A stretch of DNA of 64,000 bases, from contig JAKCOZ010000012.1 of assembly GCA_022605955.1 (NCBI GenBank), positions 20,927,015 to 20,991,014 of the forward strand. Direction: 5' to 3'. Origin of the DNA: Rallus limicola (lineage: Eukaryota > Chordata > Aves > Gruiformes > Rallidae). Of this stretch, positions 21,875 to 33,928 are shown piece by piece (positions within the stretch are counted from its first letter, which is position 1; each line of letters begins with the position of its first letter). The notes below the pieces were generated by a model. That model did not search any database, had not been told where the DNA came from, and was given only the letters and a program-made list of their open reading frames with translations. The position numbers were made by a program, and so were the translations under genes.

Positions 21875-24800
21875 GTAAGTTCTGCAGATGTCGGTCAAGT
21901 TGCTCTGGGAACTTGTGTGTTTTGTATTAGTGGTGGGCAGTAGGATGTGAATCTCTCATGACAGTGACACTTTTTTGATATCACCGTGCTATTAAGCATT
22001 TTGGGGAAAGCCAAGGCGGCCGCAGGTGTGATGCTTTTTCTTCACTAATGCTGTTCATCTGCTGTTCTGGAGTGCCAAGAGTCAGCCTCCCCTCTGGCTT
22101 TTGCTTGCTTTGCCTGTCTCTTCCATTCCATGGACCCATAGCTGCTCAGGATGTGGTGGCCGTGTGAATTCTGACACCTTGCTGGAGAGGATGCCGCAGG
22201 CATGCGGAGAGGAGTCAGACTCAAACCTGCCGGCAGCTCTTCCCCTTCTGAACCAAGATAGGGAGGTCGTAAAGTCGTCTGGCCTCCGCCTTGGAGAGGG
22301 TACGCTGCAGGACTGGGTCGTGTCAGTACTGTGGTGGTGTCATACCATTGAAGTACAACTCGTTTAAGTCTTAATTCACCTTTGTATTGAGCTCTGTCAT
22401 CCTGTTACATGTACTGACCATTCTTACGGTATGTGTCGGTCTGCACATGCGTACAGACACAGAGCTCGGGGTGTAATAATGACTATATTTAAAGCTCCAA
22501 ACATCAGCTCATGCAAGTAGCTGCAGGTTGGGAGAGAAGTGAAAGTGTGTATGCACGCTCTGTAATTATGTGTGTTTGGCTCCTACAAGAAGTGACTGCT
22601 GTGAGAAGATACTGCGTGCTCGTTTTTAAATACAAATTTCAGTGTTTATGTTAGGTGAAGAAGTGTCAGAAGTTTTCCATTAGGGACTATGAGTGACAGC
22701 TCGTCAGTGTTTCTGAGCTGCGTTGCAGCATTAATGTAATACCTTCAAATTAACAGGTGATATAACCAAACAGTTCCTGTATTGTTCCTTTTGGTTTAGC
22801 CACCCCTGTCCCAAATATGGACAGCTTTTGAAGCACCACAGTGTAAAGTTAGATGGCCTTAATTCTGTAAAGTAGCTTAATGAAAAAATGTGACTTTTTA
22901 GTAGAAAAAGGCTCATCTGGTGATCCCAAGCAGAGGAGGAGACTGCTTTATTCAACTCATAATTAGTTTCCTCTGAGATAAAGTATGACAATGAACTGAG
23001 GAATAAGAAATATCTTTTTCAGTTGAAATTGCAGGAGAATATATTGGCTTTCTTTTAATTTTGCCAAATTGAATTAGCTAACTTGAGGTAAGAAGTAGCG
23101 AGGACGAGGCAGTGTAGCTGTCATTTCAGGAGACTTGATAGTTTGAGTGAAGAAGTACAGGAGTCTGGTCTAGAAATCATTCTGCCACTTTGTGTGAAAA
23201 CTGAACTTCTCGCTAGGCTTCTGCCTTGTGGTGTCTAACCCAAGCTGAGAAGGACTTTTCTTCCTTCTTGTAAATGAAAACAAGGCTGAAATTGTTTAGA
23301 CAAAATGCCCTGGAGTCTAAACGGCCATGTTTGAGCTGAAGTTGAGTTTTCCCTTGTTTCTGAAGGGTCTGTAGGACTGTAGCTCAACATACCCACCAAA
23401 ACGTTAATTTTTAGTGCTTAACCACAAAGTTTTCTGTGACATTCTTTAGAGTCTCCTTTTTGTATTGATAAGGAGTCTTAACAGTTATTTTCCTTGGTAA
23501 TAAATAAGTAGCCATTCCAAGCTGGAGGGTGTGTAACTGCGGGGGAACGGGCACATGCCAGTTGGGTGTGTAGGACCTCGCTGGCCTGGCTGGCCAAGGA
23601 GGGAAATTGATGGTGTTGCAGCTTTTCCCTGCTCACTTGCTTCCTCGGATGGGCTGATTGCTAGAAAGACTGGAGAATATTTTCTTACCTGTAGAAATAA
23701 TAACAAAAAGGCTTGGAGAATTGGTGTAGCTTGCTGAAAAACCTACTGAAGGAACCTCCGAAGTGATGATGAGTTTTACAGAATCGTCTTGGCCGATGTA
23801 CACAGAATCTTCAGAGTCTGCTCTCTGAATGTAAGCGTTCATGGCGTAACTCAGTTTTATGGACAGATACTAAGGTCCTTCTAAACAAGTTAGTGATGTA
23901 CCCAAGCATGGTTTTGGACTAATATGCCCTTTTTTGTGGGTAACACAGGCAGGCTGGGTGTCAAGCTGGTGGTCCTTGGGCTGGTTCTGGCCTGCATGTG
24001 GCCGTCTGTGGTGCTCCATCACACCCCGCACAGCTCCAGGAGCTGAGCTGTGTGGCAAGGGGTGGTGGGATTGGATTCCTGCTGTAATTCTGCTATGACT
24101 CTTTACTGGTATCTGCATCTGCAAAGTAAGACATTAATATTGTCCTGTTTTCAAAGATGCTGAGTCCCTGCAGTTGCATGTGAAGTTGGCAGTCTCTGGG
24201 TGCTCAGCATTTCTAAAAATCAAACCTTGTGTGTGGTTTTCTGGCTTTTGCAGACTCCCATTAGGGTGTAGCTTCTGTTTCTTTCTGGGAGCTGTATTAG
24301 TAAAAGGCTGTGTTGTGTACTCTGACTTGTGTTTATTGTTGTAATTCTTAAGTCTCCGTGTTGCAAAGGAGCAATCTTGTTTATTAGTAATGTCTAGCAG
24401 TAAAAAATCAGCATCATCCAGAGAAAAAACAGTTGTGTGGTTTTTCTTTTTTTTTCCTTTTATGATCTGTGATTCAGTTCCATCTCTCTTCAATGTAAGT
24501 GTGTATTACAGAGACATTCCCAGCAGCCATGTGCCACATGCAAACCTGCCGAGTGTTATTTCAGCTCTGTGGATTACTAGAAATGTTAGCTGCTGTGGTA
24601 CAAGAAGTAGGCCTTCCCTTCCCCCTCCTCCTAAAACCAGGCAATAGCTTTGCCAGCCTGGCAAGGCAGGGAAGCAGCTGTCTCTGCAGCTAACGTTCCT
24701 TTTAACCCATTGCTGGGTTTGGGCAGTGATGCGGTCAGAGATCCCACTGAACCTTGCTGACGTCAGGTCAGTGGTAGATTTTTATGAATTAGGACTGTGA

Positions 24801-27800
24801 AAGTGTCTCTGGAAACTTTCCTGTTCTGTACACAGCTATGTGCCTGCTGGCAGCGGCTATTGAGTGTACAGAAAAGATCTCTGTACAGCCTATTTGTGGT
24901 GCATTTTTCCAAGGTTATGAGTTAAGGGTCAAATATTTACTATTCATGAAAATGTAGCGCTAAATACTGTGCCCGGTGCCAAAACCACAGAAATTGTCAA
25001 GGTTTAGAGCTCTAAATACAACTTCTCCTGAGTTGCATCCATTTGACATTAACAATGTTAAAAGTTCAGGCTCTTCATATGGGTGACCTGTCTCTGGCAA
25101 ACCCTGAGCTGGGAATTCGCCTGATTGCGAGCGCACGCGAGGTGAATTTCAATCCCCTGATGGTTCTCTGTAAGTACCAGGCAAAGAAGAGACATTTTGA
25201 TTTCCTGGAAGAAGTTGTCCAGGCTGGTCGAGGAGAAGAATAACAAGTTTTATAGCTCTCTTGTGTTTTTTGGACAGGCTGATTACTGCTCGGGTGGCAG
25301 CATGACTTCTGAAAAGACATTTTTGCCTTGTAAAAATAGTAATAAAAAGATTATAATTTCTCATTGATATTGGTCTAATTTACAGTCCTGTTGGAACAAA
25401 CAAGAATTTTTGCCATTAGTTTCAGCAGTTGGGAGAGTGTTAAGTGTGGCTGGGAGTTTTACATTAAAAAACCCAGTTGATTTTAGCAATGATGAGTCTG
25501 GTTGGCCATCCCCCCTTCGCTTCCATATCTGTTTGGCTCCCAGAAATCATGAGAACTTTTCCTCCTTTAGGTTAATTCTAAATTTGTAGGAAAAAATAGT
25601 TTTGATATTGCATACACCTGTGGGGGAAATAACAGGAGATCTGGGTCAAAAAAGTAGGACGTGCAAGATTTAGAAGCTGTTGAAGTGTATTTATTTGTCC
25701 TATATTAGGTTAAAGGAAGTATTGGTGCTTTCAGTTTGGCAATATGTCCTTCAGTCTGCGGTGTTCTGTGAAGGGAAGGCAACTGTTCAACAATGAATCA
25801 CAGCTAATTTTTGTATGGATGTCAACATTTTTCTCTGGTGCAGAAATTTTTGCTCGGATATTAGTACAAATATGCATTCCTAAATGCAGGCTATTAGCTG
25901 CAATTTTTAATTAAGAAGTGCTTTGTAAAAATAACGAGGTTTTGTCATGATGATACTGTGAATCTCCAACATATTTACCTTGGGGTTATGTTTGTTCAGA
26001 TTTGATGCTTTCTTAAATATACTTTTAAAGCAAAGCTAGCACAGATGTGGATGGAGGAAAATGAGGAACGGTGTTGTCAAACCGTCTGTTAATGTTGACA
26101 TCAACTTGTGCTAGAAACATACCTTGTGTAGCAATGGATTCCCTGTTCCCCATAGCCAATGCAACAGACCTGGGGTTTAGAGAATGGGGTCTGTACGTAC
26201 TCTCTGTGTAACACCAATGTTTTGCCCATGCAGGCACAGTACCTGATTTTTCATTTCGTGAAATTTAGTTGTGCATTTGAAATAATCTGGTGTGTCTTGT
26301 TGAGACTATGAATTGCTAGCATTGTGTAAAATGAAAAAAAAGGCAGGAATATGAAACTTCAGTATGTTGAATTGTGATAAAACTTAAACAAAAATACAAT
26401 GCAACAGCCTACTAAGCAGTTTTGGTGAGCTTAATCTGATAGCAAGAACGGATATCTAAATGTAGCTGATTAATAGAAACCAACTTTTTTTTTTTTTAAC
26501 AGCTTTTACCATTATAGTAAATATTTGTCAGAATTGTTTGAGTTGTAAGAAAAATACTTTATATTTCTATGACTGTCTTCCAGGGCAGATTCTGAATGGC
26601 TGTTGATTACATTAGAAATATCAATGTGTTTATCTAACTGTTGGCAAAGTCCATGTTAGTTGGTTCCTCTACTGCCTACACATGCAAGGTTATTTTGATA
26701 CAGATCACTTATTTCTAGTTCATCAAGGCCCTTTGTAAGATTCTTTCTTCCAGTACATATAGTACACACTAAATACGTTAGAAATTAAGTTCTAAGAGTC
26801 TGTTCAATCAACAACAAACAAAAAGCTGCCTTAACCGTTTGGTTTCCCCGTTGAGGTGCCTGGGTGTCAGAGCACTCCTAGATACATTACTTGCTGGTAA
26901 AACCAGTGGTATTGCTTGTGTTTTAAAAATGAACCCTCAGCTCTCCATGTGGTACTGTGGGCCGGTGCTGGAAGCACCAAATGAAATACTCCTGTCAGTG
27001 TCCCTTGTGGTCCCCATACCTGGGCTCACCACAGCCTCCTGCTAGGGAGGTGCCGCTTGCCTGTACGTACATGGGAACAAAATGGGACTTTTAAGATCCT
27101 GTGTATACTGACAGTAATGCTGAGAATAATTAAAAAAATAAATATGTGAAGGTTAAAGGGATGGAAGTTTTCAGAAATAATGAGAAAAAACACTTGTGAC
27201 TTGCTCTTTGGCATTATGGATGATGTTGTACAAGAGACTTGGATTGTATGTGAAATGCAGTGTCACACTCCAGCTAAGAGCACGTCCACTGTGTAGGCTG
27301 AGAGGCTCTGTTTTAATTTGCCAAGGCTGCCCTTGGCATGGCTTGTGTATGTTGGACATTGCTGAAGAGCCCCAGAAAGCTGTGTTGACGGGGTTAGAAT
27401 ATGTAAAAATCTTATTTGCGTGCTTTGTGTGCCTCCCACTTCACCAGCTGTGGTTTGTAGCCACTCGCTTGTGGAACAGAGATTTTTCAAGATGAAAAGA
27501 AAGCAATGCACTGTTTTTAAAAACATATGTTCAGAGATCAGATTAGTCAGATTTTGTTTCCATTAACATTGCTGTAAATTGTGAAAGTTGGGAGTTCCAA
27601 TGTATTTCCATGCATTAGTCCGGTGGTCTTGGGCCTACTGCTGTTATGTGTGATTAAAGTAACACCCCAAGCCCTCCTCTATGTAGTTAAAACACAAACC
27701 CTGCAAGATTGTGCTGCTTATTTTTTTTTTTCTTTCTAAAATTAACCCCTTCCAGTGGTCAGAATGGCCGTGCCCTCTGCTCTGCTTCCTTCTTCATGCT

Positions 27801-30800
27801 GTAGCATGAGTGTGGCAAATTAATGTAAAACACTGGGCTGTTTTGTCTCAGTTCTGACAGTTTGCATCATTTAATTATTATCCCTTCCTAAGGCTTTACT
27901 TGATTTTCTAATCTCCCCCCACCTGTTTTGTGTGGGTTTTTTTTGTTTTTTTTTTTTTTTTTTCCTGGGCTTTCTCTCTTCTTTTTGGACTTTCTTTTGC
28001 ATTCTCCCTATCGGTCCTTTTCGGTTCTTTAAACCAAATTGGTGTTCTTTTGTTTCTGTTCTCTGGGTTCACTCTGCTTTCTTCCTCTTTCTCTTAACTT
28101 TAGTTGAATTTACATACAGGACTTGATCCTATGTAGTAGCCCTCTTGAACTGGAGAGCTTAGATGTGTTTGGATGGTGCAGCCCTGGTCTGTGGTGGAGC
28201 AAAACCTGCCAGATTGCTGAGAAAATCTGATTTTGCAGGCAGTGAGCAGGGCACTGAACAGAGGTGAGCGAGGAGCCTGCCTGCGGGCAGAAGGGGGTAG
28301 CTGGGGCAGGGACACAGGACAGGAACCAGAGAGGAGAAATTTTGGCAGTGCTTGTATTTGATAAAAATAATCTCGGCATTAGGTGTAAAACGTTGTCTGA
28401 ACCCTTGTTGAAGTCAGAGGGAAGCTTTGAGGGGAAGTTGGTGTGTTTAGGATAAATGCAAAAAGCTGGTGGAGTTTGAGTGAAAGCCTGAGTTGGCTGT
28501 GAGGCTAACTTTGGGCTTTTCAAAGTCAGGGATTTTATGCAATTTTTTTTTTTATTGACATTGTGACTTAAAATTAGCAAAAACAACATCAGTCATCGTG
28601 AAATCAGTGGCAGCCTTATCTTATTGTTTTTATTGTGGGTAGTGTTGACAAGTCACATGCCCCATTGTTCTGGGTGAACAAACATAGCTTTGAGACCGCG
28701 AGCTGGTACGTGCGCACAGACGCCTTTGTCCTGTGCTGCACAGATGAGTGTGCGGAATTGCAACTTCAGAGTTGAAAGATCGTCTTTAAAGAGTTCACAG
28801 CTAGAAACCACTCTCTTGCTTGATATTTAATCACTGTTTTTATTTGGTGTGGTGTGGTCTGACCCTAAGAAGATAAACAGAAGAGAATAAGGCATCGTAA
28901 ACTTTTGTACCTTGTTGCCCGGTGAAGCCTGTGGATTGTGGGCTTGGATTCTGTCTCTGAAGCAGATGTGTTTGGGACAGAGAGAAAGCAAGGTGTGCTT
29001 TTTGAGAGTCAGTAAAAGTTTTGTCTTTCAGATACAAACCCTTCACCACAAAGCTGTTAACCCTTGAGATGATAATACTGAATCTCTGCTAGTCAGTTTC
29101 GTGATCACCTCTAAATTATTCTTGCTGTTCATAAATTCCTGTAATCAGGGTATGTGTAGTGTAACTAAGATGGATGCAAGAGAGACTGGCTGCAGGGGCA
29201 AACTTGGCGCATGGGGGCTGGGGATGCAGCCATATCTGGGGGAGCATCCCCTTGAAATGGCTGTGTTTTGCCTAAGGAAGTAGGAAAGATTAGTTTTCCC
29301 TGCCTACAGTGATTTTATTATGTTGTTGTTTGTAGGACATATTAATGCCAGTGTAGCTTGTTGTCTGGTTTTAATTCCTACAATAAGTTTTTCTCTTTTT
29401 GTCAGCTCATAACTTTGTTTTTTCCTCTTCAGAAACTGTGCTTGCTATATATTAGATATCAGTACAAGACCATTAACCAAAACTGTCTTGAATTGTCAGA
29501 GCTCCATAGTGGGTATTACCAGGGTGCTTTAATATGAAATGACACTAAGGCTGGTGGAAGTTGTCATAGCTCTCTGCTGACAATGTCAGGTGTGTGTCTG
29601 TCTGCCCTCTGACATTAGACAACTTCCCCAGTTTTGCTGGCTTACAGGCAATCTGTAAAATACTGCTTTAATGTCAGTATAGAACAAATGGCAAACTTTT
29701 GGCATTCTAATGTGGGTACTATATAGTGATGGAATATATCCTGTGGGTTATGGTTCAATGTTTTCAGACTTCTTTTTTTTTTGAGCACAGCTGCAGTCTG
29801 TCTACCCAGTCCCTTCATAGCACTGCTTGGATGGAGCATTAGAGGACAGGATTATTACTTTGTGGTTTTAAAGCCCCTCTCTAAATTTTCATGGGCTTGT
29901 CTAGATCTGTGGTGTGTCCCCAGAGACACGCCTCTGCTCCCCACACCCACGATTTTGCTTTTCTGGGTTGGGCTAATACACCTGTATGTAACAGATAACT
30001 CTGTATTTTCAGTTTACGTCGCTGAAGATGTTCTGTCTGCATAATAATTAGGACAGAAAGTTGGTGTCAGAATTATCTGCTATTTCTGCCACTGTGTGAC
30101 CTTAGCAAATGGATTAACAAATTTACCCATGCACCAGTGATTTAATACTTGCTAGGAGTTTTTTCAGACCAGTTCAGTGCCCGAGGTCTTCTGGCAAAGG
30201 GCTGTGCAGAGTGTAAAGTGGCTTTTGCTTTATTTTTCAGCCTCTGCTTATGTAGAGTTTTTGATTTAGGCAAGAGTTCCTTTTGTGATCATGGTTTTGT
30301 GCTTGTCTTCTAGTTTTATGTTGGGTAAGACATGGTCCTTTACATTGGGAATGTTTGCTGATCGTGCCTATACATGACAAAGAATCATGTTGAAATCAGG
30401 GTACTTGGGTTTATGAAGTTAGGCGTGTTTGTGCCCTTGGTAATGTGGAAACGAAACCTTATATGAAGTTTTGAGATTGCTGCCCTTTTTCCAGACCCTG
30501 GCAGCACTTTGAGGGGAGTGGAAAAGGCTGAACTGTTTTGGTGGAGCAGCTTCAGGGATAGGTTTCAGAGCACAGCTATGCAAGCAGCCGCCTGTCCCAG
30601 TGGGGGTGGTGGGACCCTTGAGCTGACCCTGCTCTCAGTGGAAGGTTGACACAGACAAAGCTGCAGGTGGAGTTCTGAACTTCTCTGGAGAGAAAGCCTG
30701 TATCCTCTCCCATGGCTTATTGGCTCCTCTGCCATGCCAGTACAGTGGTTTATTGCTTCAACAAGCATAATCTCTGGAAGGATTGCATTAAAATGGTATT

Positions 30801-30995
30801 GCTATTTTGGGGGAGGGGGGTTTTGTTGAACCACTTCACAGCAGGACTCCACCATGAAGGTGGCAGTAAACTACAGCTTATACATAGTAATGAGCTATGG
30901 ATGTGCCATGAACTTCTGTCAGCATCACTATCAGACAAAATCTTTGCAGTCTGCAGTGGACCAGCTGATGACACCAACCATTCTGTATGTGGTGA
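21875..30995 (+). other. AT-rich, probably intronic DNA, no further exon seen
   Basis: I found no exon that I would support. T-runs on the plus strand are frequent (about 24442, 26487, 27721, 27940-27963, 28541, 29771). The block 22010-22330 is somewhat CpG-richer (it includes a GCGGCCGC site at 22017) and contains an 88-codon ORF, but no matching splice sites are apparent. The stretch 27900-28100 is strongly T-rich. Confidence 0.5.
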
Positions 30996-31156
30996 TTGCA
31001 ATCCTCGTACTGTCTCAAGTGCATGGATGAGTTCAAGAAGCATCTGGACAATGCACTCAGTCACATGCACTGTCTTGGCTGGCCCTGTGTGGAGCCAGGA
31101 GTTGGACTTGATGATCCTTATATGGGTCCCTTCCAACTCAGGAGATTCTATGATTT
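30996..31156 (+). mobile_element. CR1 LINE 3' fragment
   Basis: The sequence GTGCATGGATGAGTTCAAGAAGCATCTGGACAATGCACTCAGTCACATG, then GGCTGGCCCTGTGTGGAGCCAGGAGTTGGACTTGATGATCCTT, then GGGTCCCTTCCAACTCAGGAGATTCTATGATT, follows the CR1 3' end in plus orientation. The terminal octamer is at 31144-31154. The stretch before 30996 may be more of the same element, but I could not recognise it. It lies inside the longest ORF of the window (30712-31587), which is therefore not a gene. Confidence 0.9.
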
Positions 31157-32331
31157 TTTTCATATATAAAGTAGACATAAGTGATTACATGCTCTTGCTT
31201 ATTATCTCACAGTTCTACTTGGAGATGTCTTCCTTAACTTCCCAAATGAGTCTTCTTTATAAATTTATAGTTAAGATTTACAAGCTTGTTGGAACTTATT
31301 TTTTTTTTCTTTTCTTCTGTGCCTCTTCTGAAGAACCAGTGGTATTTCCCTTGCTTGTCAGAGCTGTGTGCCCTGGGCAGATGGAGCATTGCAGGTCTTG
31401 TGAGGAGAAGTGCTTATACAGGATGTGCAGTCCTAACGTAGGATGTTGCTTTTTGGAGAGATGTTTTCTTTGGCAGTACTGGTTTCCCCTAAAGCACGTT
31501 GCAGTCCTGGCCAGTGCAGTTCTGCTTGTGATACTGATGAGCACAAGCTTTTTTTGCTGCTCAGTCTTGTCTTTTTATGTTGTTTAGAAAATTTTTGCTG
31601 GCTGGAAAATGAAATTTTAGGTAGTGTTTTAATTTTAGCATATCTCTTCAGTTTGGAACTAGTAGTTAAAGTTGGGTCTTGCTACTGGAAGTCATGTTTT
31701 TATATTGTGACTTTTCTTACTGTCACCATGCTCTACACAGAGAAGTATTCTCTAGTTAATTGAAAAAGAAAATCCTGCCAGAGCTTTAATAAATCCCTTA
31801 AATTTTACAAGAATGTATTTATGCTTGCTAGGTAGCGTGGCTCGAAGTTTAAGGCGTTAATTTACAGTGCAGTCACATTTTTTTGGAATGACTCCAGAAA
31901 GAAAATGTCTCATTCCTGTCTAGTGTAGTGCGTATCTATATATCGTCAGATAGAGCTGTTGGTGTAGTCAAGCCCTAATTGTTAAATAAACCCCCACTTT
32001 TAAGTGTGATCATTGGGTATTTTTGAAAGAGCCGAGTTGAACCATTTTCTTATATTCTGAGGCAATCTACGTGTTTCTCATAAGAAAATATATTTATTGC
32101 TCCGTTGAAGTCGATTCAGGTTCTCTGGAAATGATCCAGCCTTCAGGAAAGAAAAATATTACTGTGTGTGTTGAGGGAAAGGGTTTCCCTTTATTTTGGA
32201 ATTTGCTTGTCATGTTTAGCAAGTAAGCCGTTTTCAGAGGCATTAAGGCTCTGTGAAACTAATTTTCAGGGCTGACAGTTTTCTAGTCTTGGGTTAAGCA
32301 AAAAGATTTAAATGCAGTGTTTCAAATTATT

Positions 32332-32352
32332 CTTTTTTTTTTTTTTTTTTTT
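32332..32352 (+). repeat. Poly(T) homopolymer, about 21 bases
   Basis: An almost uninterrupted T-run precedes GTTTTAAATAGC. It is one of many plus-strand T-tracts in the right two thirds of the window. No attached SINE body is seen. Confidence 0.85.
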
Positions 32353-33864
32353 GTTTTAAATAGCTAGGGATATGTACATTTGTTCAGTTGTAATCTGAGT
32401 GCCTTGTGTGTTCAGGAGAACAGACAAATGAACCATTTCTGATGGTGATGATGGGGTTGTGTTCTTTAGCCAGTCATTTGTTTCACGAAATGTGGTGTTG
32501 CCTGTTTAAATGTTGAAATTTACAGAAGTATCCATTGCTTGGAAGACTTAAATATTTGCAATGTGGTGTTTATTTGGTTTATGAAGCTTTGTGCTGTTCG
32601 AGGGCTGGTTTTTGTTTTAGCTATGAGTTTTGACCAAACGCATTCAGCATATGTAGTCAGGCATAAACAAGCTCTAGAGCACCAGTGCTTTAGTCCTGCA
32701 GCTATATCAAAGTGTGTAAGATTAAAGTTAAAGCTGAATGTATGTCTCTGTATGTGTGCATCTTGTACCTGTGCTCCAGTGAGACCTTCAGGATGCTCAC
32801 GTAAAAATTCTGCGCTTTTTATTGTTAAAGCAGTGGCAGCCTAAAGTTAAGGGAGGTTTGCAGGTTTTTTGTGGCCAAAGACTAGCACTGCACATAATGA
32901 GTTGACTGCTGGTTCCCCAGAGTGAGTGGGGCTGCGGTGATTTTTGCACCATTTAATGTGTTTTGCTCTGGATGGAAGGGACTTGACAGAAGGCTGCCCT
33001 TCAGTCGGGATGTGCTCTGCAAAGTTGTGCAGCAGGATCGTTTAGCAGTCAGCTTCTGAAGTCCGCATTCAGGCTCCTGGAGAGTGGAGGCAAGGTGCAG
33101 TGAAGAAGAACCCCAAGATCAGGGCCTCTTCTTTCAAGGCTGCCAAAGGGCATGTGCTGAGGAATGGAGGTGCTGGGTCAGCTGCCGGTGCTGCTGCTAC
33201 TTGAGCTGCTCCAAAGGAGTTTCACCAGGAGGACAGTACAGCCAGCCTCGGGCCCAGGTTCACAGGAGAAGGGGCTGGAGCCTTCCCCCAACACTGGAGT
33301 TAACTAGTGCTTGAGCACAGCGCTTCTCCCAGGAAACATCAACACTCCTGCCTCTAGACATGCCCTTCACTTACTCCTCTCCCCTGATTTAGTTACCAAA
33401 CCAGTGATATTTTTCGTGCACCTGTTCAAAGCATTTCTTTCAGAGTTAGTTCTGAACCAAATGCTGTCTTTGCTCCCTGTCATTGCAATCATAGAGATGC
33501 ACTTCAGAAATTATTTTTTTAATATTGACACATATTTCAGATTGCTTTTTCCTAAATACTTTGTTTAGACTTCTAATATCTTAGTGACTGAAAACTTCAG
33601 CTGTTTTTGTTTGGAACTAATTCTTCCTCGGGCAGCAGTCAGACCTGAAATGTATTTATCTGCTTTGTGAAGGAAAAGCTCTCTGGTAACAATTCTGAGT
33701 TGTTGAGATAAGCTCTGAATTCCCAGATAATGTAATTTTCTTTTTTAAAACAACTTCTCCCCCCCCTCCCCACTCCACAGCAATCCCTAAAGCATTCTTT
33801 GTGTGAATGTACTATATGATCTCTAATTATATGATCACATACCATTCCACAAATAGTGCAATAC

Positions 33865-33928
33865 AATAGCATAGAATTATTTCTAGGATCTTGTAGAGGT
33901 CTATTCAGTCGACTACCTTAAACCCCGA
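33865..33928 (-). mobile_element. Possible degraded CR1 3' tail
   Basis: The plus-strand words ATAGCATAGAATTATTTCTAGGATCTTGTAGAGGTCTATTCAGTCGACTACC resemble the reverse complement of a CR1 tail ('...atagaatcat...gaaggtc...gaggtcatctagtccaacc'), but with heavy divergence. The match is short and could be coincidental. Confidence 0.3.

Noticed and set aside
30712..31587. Longest ORF in the window (291 codons, plus strand)
   Set aside because: It runs straight through a CR1 3' tail (30996-31156), has no recognised domain and continues through T-rich sequence with runs of hydrophobic residues; it is a chance ORF.
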